A DNA stretch of 42,442 nt, from NCBI GenBank assembly GCA_014338185.1, contig QUBV01000021.1, positions 1-42,442 on the forward strand. The letters are read 5' to 3'. Below, piece by piece: positions 36,803 through 42,442 of the stretch (its first letter is position 1; each line of letters starts with the position of its first letter). A model generated the notes under the pieces. The model made no database searches. It saw nothing but the letters and a program-made list of their open reading frames with translations, and had not been told where the DNA came from. This DNA comes from Lysobacterales bacterium. Its GTDB lineage: Bacteria > Pseudomonadota > Gammaproteobacteria > Xanthomonadales > Rhodanobacteraceae. The position numbers and the translations under genes are program-made.

Positions 36803-38008
36803 GTGTCGTCATCGATCGAGTATCCGGCGCTGTACCTCAAGCGCGGCGAGGATGCGCGCCTGCGGGCGGGGCACCTGTGGGTGTTCTCCAACGAGGTCGA
36901 CGTGGCGCGCTCGCCACTCACCGGTTTCGCGCCCGGCGATGCCTGCGCGATCGTGGACCACCGCGGCAAGCCGCTCGGCGTCGGCTACGTCAACCCCAAC
37001 TCGCTGATCGCGGCGCGGCTGGTGGCGCGCGGACTCGACCATGCACTGGATGCCTCGCTCGTCGTGCACCGACTCAACGTCGCGCTGGCGCTGCGCGAGC
37101 GCCTGTATGCGCAGCCGTACTACCGGCTCGTGTTCGGCGAATCCGACGGCCTGCCCGGGCTAACGGTCGACCGCTTCGGCGACGTGCTGGTGGCGCAGGC
37201 AACCACGGCGGGGATGGAACGGCGCAAGGAGGCGATCACCGCGGCCCTGCTCAAGGTGCTGCGTCCGCGCCAGCTGTGGTGGAAGAACGACGCCTCGATC
37301 CGCGCGCTGGAACAGCTGCCCGAGTACGTCGAACTCGGCCATGGCGAGGCCGGCGGCGAGGTGCTCGCGCGCGAAGGCGACCTCAGCTTCGCGATCGACC
37401 CGGCCACCGGGCAGAAGACCGGCTGGTTCTACGACCAGCGCGACAACCGCGCGCAGCTGGCACGCCTGGTCAAGGGCATGCGCGTGCTCGACCTGTTCGG
37501 CTACCTCGGCGGCTGGGGCATCCGCGCCGCGGCCGACGGCGCCAGCGAGGTGACCTGCGTGGATGCCTCGGCCGCCGCGGTCGAGGCCACGCGCGCCAAC
37601 GCGCAGCGCAACGGTGTGGCCGCGCGCGTGCAGGCGCTGCGCGCCGACGCGTTCGAGCACCTGCGCGCGCTGCGCGAGGCGCGCGAGCGCTACGACGTGG
37701 TGATCCTCGACCCGCCGGCCTTCGTCAAGCGCCGCAAGGACCTCGCCGAGGGGCGCCTCGCCTATCGCCGGCTCAACGAGCTGGGCATGCAGGTGCTTGC
37801 GCGCGACGGCATCCTCATCACCTGCTCGTGCTCGCACCACCTGCCGCGCGCGGCGCTGCTCGACGGCGTGCAGCAGGGCGCGCGCCATCTCGACCGCCAT
37901 GTGCAGATGCTGGTCGGCCTGCAGCAGGCCGCCGACCATCCGGTGCATCCGGCCATCGCCGAGACCGAGTACCTCAAGGGCTTCATCTGCCGCGTGTTGC
38001 CGGCATAA
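36803..38008 (+). CDS. rlmI: RlmI-like 23S rRNA (cytosine-C5) methyltransferase, class I SAM-dependent
   Basis: 401 residues from a GTG at 36803, with AGGGG 6 nt upstream; a further GTG at 36773 is less likely. An N-terminal PUA-like domain ([48 protein letters not shown]) precedes an RlmI-type linker ([38 protein letters not shown]). The Rossmann methyltransferase domain has [16 protein letters not shown] as SAM motif [28 protein letters not shown] as motif IV and ITCSCSHHL with its cysteine. E. coli RlmI methylates C1962 of 23S rRNA. This exact target is inferred from family membership. Confidence 0.88.
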   Translation: MSSSIEYPALYLKRGEDARLRAGHLWVFSNEVDVARSPLTGFAPGDACAIVDHRGKPLGVGYVNPNSLIAARLVARGLDHALDASLVVHRLNVALALRERLYAQPYYRLVFGESDGLPGLTVDRFGDVLVAQATTAGMERRKEAITAALLKVLRPRQLWWKNDASIRALEQLPEYVELGHGEAGGEVLAREGDLSFAIDPATGQKTGWFYDQRDNRAQLARLVKGMRVLDLFGYLGGWGIRAAADGASEVTCVDASAAAVEATRANAQRNGVAARVQALRADAFEHLRALREARERYDVVILDPPAFVKRRKDLAEGRLAYRRLNELGMQVLARDGILITCSCSHHLPRAALLDGVQQGARHLDRHVQMLVGLQQAADHPVHPAIAETEYLKGFICRVLPA

Positions 38009-38015
38009 TCCGTCG

Positions 38016-38885
38016 ATGCACTATCTCGTCGATTTCGATCCGGTCGCGCTGTCGCTCGGCCCGCTGCAGGTGCACTGGTACGGGCTCATGTACCTGCTCG
38101 GCTTCGCCGGCGCCTGGTGGCTGGGTTCGCGCCGGCTCGCCGCGGGCCGCCTGCCGGTCACGCGCGAGGCCTTCGCGGACCTGGCCTTCTACGTGATGCT
38201 GGGCGTGATCCTCGGTGGCCGCGTCGGCTACGTGCTGTTCTACAACCTGCGCGAGTACCTGGCCCACCCGCTCGACATCCTGCGCGTGTGGGACGGCGGC
38301 ATGTCCTTCCACGGCGGCCTGCTCGGCGTGTTGCTCGCGGGTTGGATCTGGACGCGGCGCCAGCGCATCCATTATTTCGACACGATCGATTTCGTCGCCC
38401 CGCTGGTGCCGATCGGGCTCGGCCTCGGCCGCCTCGGCAACTTCATCAACGGCGAGCTGTGGGGTGCGCCGACCACACGGCCGTGGGGCATGATCTTCCC
38501 GACCGCGCCGGAGCTGGCCGACACCTCGCGCGAGCAACTGCAGGCGCTGTACGCGGCCGGCCAGCTCGAGCGTTTCGCGCGCCATCCCTCGCAGCTGTAC
38601 GAGTTCGCGCTCGAAGGCGTGGTGATGTTCGTGGTGCTGTGGGCGTATTCGCGCCGGCCGCGGCCACGCTACGCGGTGTCGGGCCTGTTCGCGCTGCTGT
38701 ATGGCGTGTTCCGCTTCGCGGTCGAATTCGTGCGCGTGCCCGATGCGCAACTGGGCTACCTCGCCTTCGGCTGGCTCACCATGGGGCAGGTGCTGTCGCT
38801 GCCGCTGGTGGTGGTCGGGCTGGTGCTGCTGGGGCTGTCGCGGCGCGCGCCGACGCTCGCGCCGGCCGGCCCGGAGCGCGGCTGA
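38016..38885 (+). CDS. lgt: Prolipoprotein diacylglyceryl transferase
   Basis: 289 residues, with about seven transmembrane helices. Conserved blocks are [12 protein letters not shown] near the start, [27 protein letters not shown] with the essential His, and [20 protein letters not shown] (Lgt signature with the catalytic Arg and Asn), then [12 protein letters not shown]. It transfers diacylglycerol from phosphatidylglycerol to the lipobox cysteine of prolipoproteins such as LemA upstream. CATAAT at 38004-38009 lies 6 nt before the ATG, but it overlaps the preceding stop. lgt overlaps thyA by one base. Confidence 0.96.
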   Translation: MHYLVDFDPVALSLGPLQVHWYGLMYLLGFAGAWWLGSRRLAAGRLPVTREAFADLAFYVMLGVILGGRVGYVLFYNLREYLAHPLDILRVWDGGMSFHGGLLGVLLAGWIWTRRQRIHYFDTIDFVAPLVPIGLGLGRLGNFINGELWGAPTTRPWGMIFPTAPELADTSREQLQALYAAGQLERFARHPSQLYEFALEGVVMFVVLWAYSRRPRPRYAVSGLFALLYGVFRFAVEFVRVPDAQLGYLAFGWLTMGQVLSLPLVVVGLVLLGLSRRAPTLAPAGPERG

Positions 38886-39679
38886 TGCGCCAGTACCTGG
38901 AACTGCTGCGCCACGTGCTCGACCACGGCGTCGACAAGGCCGATCGCACCGGCACCGGCACGCGCAGCGTGTTTGGCTGGCAGTCGCGCTACGACCTCGC
39001 CGAGGGCTTTCCGCTCGTCACCACCAAGAAGCTGCACCTGCGATCGATCATCTGCGAGCTGCTGTGGTTCCTGCGCGGCGACACCAACATCGGCTGGCTC
39101 AAGCAGCACGGCGTGTCGATCTGGGACGAGTGGGCCGATGCCGACGGCGAACTCGGCCCGGTGTACGGCCGCCAGTGGCGCGCCTGGCCCGATGGCGCGG
39201 GCGGCGGCATCGACCAGATCGGCGCGGTGGTCGAGGAGATCCGCCGCAACCCCGACTCACGCCGGCTCATCGTCAGCGCGTGGAACGTCGCCGAGCTGCC
39301 GCGCATGGCGCTGCAGCCGTGCCATGCGCTGTTCCAGTTCTACGTCGCGCAGGGTCGGCTGTCGTGCCAGCTGTACCAGCGCTCGGCCGACATCTTCCTC
39401 GGCGTGCCGTTCAACATCGCCAGCTACGCGCTGCTCACCCACATGGTGGCGCAGGTGACCGGCCTGGCCGCCGGCGAGTTCGTGCACACGCTGGGCGATG
39501 CGCACCTGTACGCGAACCACCATGCGCAGGCGCGCGAGCAGCTAGCGCGCGCGCCGCGCGCGTTGCCGCGCCTCGTGCTCGATCCCGCGGTGACCTCGCT
39601 GTTCGCGTTCGGCGAGGAACACGTGCGCATCGAGGGCTATGCGCCGCATCCGCCGATCAAGGCGCCGGTCGCGGTGTGA
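38885..39679 (+). CDS. thyA: Thymidylate synthase
   Basis: 264 residues, the same length as E. coli ThyA. The nucleophile Cys146 is in [13 protein letters not shown]. Arg21 is in [14 protein letters not shown] and [11 protein letters not shown] is the substrate region, with [20 protein letters not shown] further on. It methylates dUMP using methylene-THF and yields DHF, which the product of the next gene, folA, reduces. The ATG is inside the TGATG overlap with lgt. Confidence 0.97.
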   Translation: MRQYLELLRHVLDHGVDKADRTGTGTRSVFGWQSRYDLAEGFPLVTTKKLHLRSIICELLWFLRGDTNIGWLKQHGVSIWDEWADADGELGPVYGRQWRAWPDGAGGGIDQIGAVVEEIRRNPDSRRLIVSAWNVAELPRMALQPCHALFQFYVAQGRLSCQLYQRSADIFLGVPFNIASYALLTHMVAQVTGLAAGEFVHTLGDAHLYANHHAQAREQLARAPRALPRLVLDPAVTSLFAFGEEHVRIEGYAPHPPIKAPVAV

Positions 39680-39681
39680 GC

Positions 39682-40191
39682 ATGTCCGCCGTGCCGCGCA
39701 TCAGCCTCATCGCCGCGCTCGACCGCGCCTTCGCGATCGGTCGCGCCGGCGCGATGCCCTGGCACCTGCCCGACGACCTCAGGCGCTTCAAGGCGCTCAC
39801 GCTGGGCAAGCCGGTGCTGATGGGGCGCAGGACCGCGCTCGCGATCGGCCGTGCGCTGCCGGGTCGGCCCAACCTCGTGCTCACGCGCGGCGGCGCGGCG
39901 CCGTTCCCGGGCCAGCTCGCGCTGGCCACGCTCGACGCCGCGCTCGCGCAAGCGGCCACGAGCACGGCCGGCGAACTGGCCGTGATCGGCGGTGGTGAGG
40001 TGTATGCGCTGGCGCTGCCGCGCGCGACCCACATGCACCTGACCTGGGTCGACACCGTGGTCGCCGATGCCGACACCCGCTTCCCGCGCTTCGACGCGAG
40101 CCAGTGGCGCGAGCTCGCACGCGTGCACCACGCTGCCGATGCGCGACATGCCTGGGCGATGGATTTCGTCGACTACGAACGGCGCGCCTGA
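39682..40191 (+). CDS. folA: Dihydrofolate reductase
   Basis: 169 residues, beginning 2 bp after the thyA stop. SLIAALDRAFAIGRAGAMPWHLPDDLRRFKALTLGKPVLMGRRTALAIGRALPGRPNLVLTR contains the active-site Asp32 (equivalent to E. coli Asp27), the cofactor-binding region and the substrate pocket. GELAVIGGGEVYALALP is the second conserved block, with the Gly-Gly pair. It reduces DHF to THF with NADPH. No trimethoprim-resistance change can be claimed by eye. Confidence 0.96.
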   Translation: MSAVPRISLIAALDRAFAIGRAGAMPWHLPDDLRRFKALTLGKPVLMGRRTALAIGRALPGRPNLVLTRGGAAPFPGQLALATLDAALAQAATSTAGELAVIGGGEVYALALPRATHMHLTWVDTVVADADTRFPRFDASQWRELARVHHAADARHAWAMDFVDYERRA

Positions 40192-40208
40192 GCGGCACGC
40201 GGCCAGGC

Positions 40209-41057
40209 TCAGTCGACGTCCTTGCCAGGCAGCGGCTGGCGCGTCGACTGGATCGTCACGTACTGCGGCTCGTCGCCGTCCAGCCGCAACGCGGTCAACT
40301 GGCCGCCCCACACGCAACCGGTGTCGAGCGCGGCAACGCCCAGGCCGGCGAAGCGGCCGAGCGTGGACCAGTGGCCACACACGATGCGCAGGTCGCGCTC
40401 GACCACGCCGGGGACCGCGAACCACGGATACAGGCCCGGCCGCTGTGTGCCCGGCCGGCCCTTGGCACCGAAGGCGATGCGCCCGCGCACATCGACGTAG
40501 CGCATGCGCGTGAACACATTGATGCCGGCGCGCCAGCGCTCGGGTCCGTGCAGCTTGGGCGTCCACAGGTCGGGCTTGTTGCCGAACATCTGCCGCAACA
40601 GCCGCGCATGGCCTTCACCGTGCAGGCGGTCCTCGATTTCGCGCGCGATCGCTTCGGCTTGCTGCGTGCTCCAGCGCGGGAACAGGCCCGCATGCACGAG
40701 CAGGCAACCGAGCGTGCGGTCCACGTGCACGAGCTTGCGCGTGCGCAGCCAGTCCAACAGTTCCTCGTGGTCGGGCGCAAACAGCACCTCGCGCAGTTCG
40801 GCGTTGACGCGCGCCTGCTCCTCGCGCCGACGCTGGGCGATCGCCAGCAGCGACAGGTCGTGGTTGCCGAGCACCACCACCGCGCGCTCGCCCAGCGAGC
40901 GCACCAGGCGCAGCACCGCGAGCGATTGCCCGCCGCGATTGACGAGGTCGCCGCAGAACCACAAGGTGTCACGCGCCGGATCGAAGCCGAGCTTGTCGAT
41001 GAGGCGGGAGAGTTCGTCGTGGCAGCCCTGGACGTCGCCGATCGCCCACGTGGCCAT
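40209..41057 (-). CDS. apaH: Diadenosine tetraphosphatase (symmetrical)
   Basis: 282 residues. Metallophosphatase motifs are GDVQGCHDEL (7-16), FCGDLVNRGG and VVLGNHDLSLLAI, followed by LLVHAGLFPRW and the C-terminal CGHWSTLGRF. It hydrolyses Ap4A to two ADP. The ATG at 41057 shares one base with the apaG stop (TGATG). The gene is convergent with folA, 17 bp away. Confidence 0.95.
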   Translation of the reverse strand: MATWAIGDVQGCHDELSRLIDKLGFDPARDTLWFCGDLVNRGGQSLAVLRLVRSLGERAVVVLGNHDLSLLAIAQRRREEQARVNAELREVLFAPDHEELLDWLRTRKLVHVDRTLGCLLVHAGLFPRWSTQQAEAIAREIEDRLHGEGHARLLRQMFGNKPDLWTPKLHGPERWRAGINVFTRMRYVDVRGRIAFGAKGRPGTQRPGLYPWFAVPGVVERDLRIVCGHWSTLGRFAGLGVAALDTGCVWGGQLTALRLDGDEPQYVTIQSTRQPLPGKDVD

Positions 41058-41440
41058 CAGTGCAGCGTCCGCGGCGTGGTCAGCACGAAGGTCGGGATCA
41101 AGGCGTCGAACTGGGTGCCGTCGTCGGCCACCATCTGGTAGCTGCCGCGCATCGTGCCCAGTTCGGTTTCCAGCACCGCGCCCGAGGTGTATTCGAAGCC
41201 GCCGCCCGGGCGCATCCACGGCTGCTCGCCGACCACGCCGTCGCCGCGCACCTCGTGCACCTTGCCGTTGCTGTCGGTGATGACCCAGTGGCGCGACAGC
41301 AGCCGCGCGCCGACCGTGCCGTGGTTGGCGATGGTGATGGTGTAGGAGAACGCGTAGCGGTTCTCGGCCGGGACCGATTGCTCGTCGAGGAACTGGCTGT
41401 CGACCGAAATGGCGATGTCGTAGGGTTTCTTGGCACTCAT
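41057..41440 (-). CDS. apaG: ApaG domain protein
   Basis: 127 residues from the ATG at 41440; longer upstream reading is not family-like. The fibronectin-III-like ApaG fold is shown by [75 protein letters not shown]. The nucleotide-binding GxGxxG-type text is in [11 protein letters not shown]. The role of ApaG is uncertain (Co2+ efflux or pyrophosphate binding have been proposed). The order ksgA-apaG-apaH is conserved in gammaproteobacteria. Confidence 0.95.
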   Translation of the reverse strand: MSAKKPYDIAISVDSQFLDEQSVPAENRYAFSYTITIANHGTVGARLLSRHWVITDSNGKVHEVRGDGVVGEQPWMRPGGGFEYTSGAVLETELGTMRGSYQMVADDGTQFDALIPTFVLTTPRTLH

Positions 41441-41650
41441 GGCCCGCGATTCTCGGGGACGCGGCGCGCAGGGGCAAGCGGCACGGGCGACGACGGGCGT
41501 GCGCGGTCCATCGCAGGTGCGCGCGCGTGGCGACCACGGCACGTGGCGCGGGCGGCGCATCACCCCGTCACGCGCGGCGGGGAAGCTCGCGCGCTGCGGC
41601 GACTCGGGCACGGGTGCGCGCGATGCACGCGCCCACCATGGTCCGCAACG

Positions 41651-42442
41651 TCACACGTCTTGGTCCGCGTCGAGCGCGGCGCGCATGCGTGCGAGCGCGA
41701 CGAACGCGGCCGGTGCGAGCTGTTCGGCGCGCGCCTTGGGCTCGACGCCCGCGGCGGCGATCCGGTCGGCATCCAGCACGCCGTGCAGCGCGTTGGCCAG
41801 CGTCTTGCGGCGCTGGCCGAACGCGGCGCGCACCACCTGCGCCAGCACGGCGGGCGCCACATCGGGGCGCTCGGGCGGCGGCCGCGGGACCAGCCGCACC
41901 ACCGCCGAGTCCACCTTGGGTGGCGGCCGGAACGCCTGCGGCGGCACGTGCAGCAGCGGCTCGACGCGGCAGGCCAGTTGCAGCATCACCGACAGCCGGC
42001 CATAGACCTTGCCGCCCGGCGCCGCGGCCATGCGCTCGACCACTTCCTGCTGCAGCATGAAGTGCATGTCCTGGATGAGGTCGATGTGGTCGAGGCAGTG
42101 GAACAGGATCGGCGAGGAGATGTTGTAGGGCAGGTTGCCGACCATGCGCAGGCGCCCACCCGCGGCCAACGCGGCCAGGTCCACCTCGAGCACGTCGGCA
42201 TGCACGAGCGTGAGCTCGCCCACGCCCTGCGCGGTCGCGCGCAGGCGCGGCAGCAGGTCGCGGTCGAGCTCGATCGCGGTGAGGTGCCCGGTCGCGCGCA
42301 GCAGCGGCAGGCTCAGCGCGCCATCGCCCGGCCCGATCTCGACGATGCGCTGGCCCGCGCGCGGCGCGATCGCCTGCACGATGCGGGCGATGATGGCGGC
42401 GTCGTGCAGGAAGTGCTGGCCGAACTGCTTCTTGTGCACGTG
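41651..42442 (-). CDS. rsmA: 16S rRNA (adenine-1518/1519-N6) dimethyltransferase, 5' end at the window edge
   Basis: About 262 residues visible. The frame is open to the window end. A GTG at 42437-42439 could be the start (MHKKQFGQHFLHD), but a His codon precedes it in frame and the true start may lie beyond the window. SAM-binding motif I is VEIGPGDGALS. The catalytic NLPYNISSPIL is intact, and PQAFRPPPKVDSAVVRL is the C-terminal signature. RsmA (KsgA) dimethylates A1518 and A1519 late in 30S assembly, and its loss gives kasugamycin resistance. A 210-bp spacer without a gene separates it from apaG. Confidence 0.95.
   Translation of the reverse strand, partial: HVHKKQFGQHFLHDAAIIARIVQAIAPRAGQRIVEIGPGDGALSLPLLRATGHLTAIELDRDLLPRLRATAQGVGELTLVHADVLEVDLAALAAGGRLRMVGNLPYNISSPILFHCLDHIDLIQDMHFMLQQEVVERMAAAPGGKVYGRLSVMLQLACRVEPLLHVPPQAFRPPPKVDSAVVRLVPRPPPERPDVAPAVLAQVVRAAFGQRRKTLANALHGVLDADRIAAAGVEPKARAEQLAPAAFVALARMRAALDADQDV

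Noticed and set aside
38004..38009. CATAAT just before lgt as a leaderless promoter
   Set aside because: It contains the stop codon of the preceding gene, lacks a TGn extension and has no -35; it can be explained by coding sequence alone.
36241..38196. 651-codon plus-strand open frame overlapping the second TPM gene, rlmI and lgt
   Set aside because: Wrong-frame reading with Arg/Ala-rich text; three real genes occupy the same bases in other frames.

Overview
The window is a GC-rich piece of a gammaproteobacterial chromosome. It most likely comes from the order Lysobacterales (Xanthomonadales), perhaps the Rhodanobacteraceae. Three things point there. The gene order kdsD, kdsC-lptC-lptA-lptB-rpoN-hpf-ptsN-hprK-rapZ-EIIA-ptsH-ptsI is one I associate with that order. 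HPr kinase sits inside the rpoN cluster. Large surface or secreted beta-helix proteins end in an IFxxGF[ED] motif. The genus cannot be fixed from the sequence alone.

Layout. Bases 1-27 are the last codons of groL, followed by a strong stem-loop terminator. Bases 304-7675 are an accessory island: three secreted parallel beta-helix proteins, two on the minus strand and one on the plus strand, with a decayed IS91-type transposase fragment between the first two. All three proteins end in the same short C-terminal motif. Bases 8061-11467 hold a VOC-family protein, a short-chain dehydrogenase with an unusual active site, creD and tsaB.

From 22443 down to 11645 the minus strand carries one long co-directional series. 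kdsD and kdsC make the Kdo precursor of LPS, and lptC, lptA and lptB serve LPS export. rpoN (sigma-54) and hpf (ribosome hibernation) follow. The rest is a regulatory phosphotransferase system: EIIA-Ntr, HPr kinase/phosphorylase, RapZ, a mannose-type EIIA, HPr and enzyme I. No sugar permease is present, so this PTS looks like a signalling device. Divergently from kdsD run ibaG (BolA family) and murA.

Bases 24291-28538 on the minus strand hold purM and purN, a DUF3108 exported protein, and two unrecognised exported proteins. The two unrecognised proteins appear to be built from three copies of one undescribed periplasmic domain. Bases 28674-31735 on the plus strand carry a DUF2066 protein, a CDP-alcohol phosphatidyltransferase, an AI-2E/PerM-type permease and hda. 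A POT peptide transporter and a PAP2 phosphatase follow on the minus strand, with diacylglycerol kinase divergent from them.

Bases 34719-40191 on the plus strand hold lemA with two TPM-domain proteins, an RlmI-like rRNA methyltransferase, lgt, thyA and folA. The window closes on the minus strand with apaH, apaG and ksgA (rsmA), the last of these cut or nearly cut by the window edge.

Most of the window is conserved housekeeping DNA. The parts I would look at again are the shared C-terminal motif of the beta-helix island, the triplicated periplasmic domain next to purMN, the permease-less PTS with paired hairpins between ptsH and ptsI, and a recurring TGCTAGA(A/C)T promoter element that may give tsaB a leaderless transcript.
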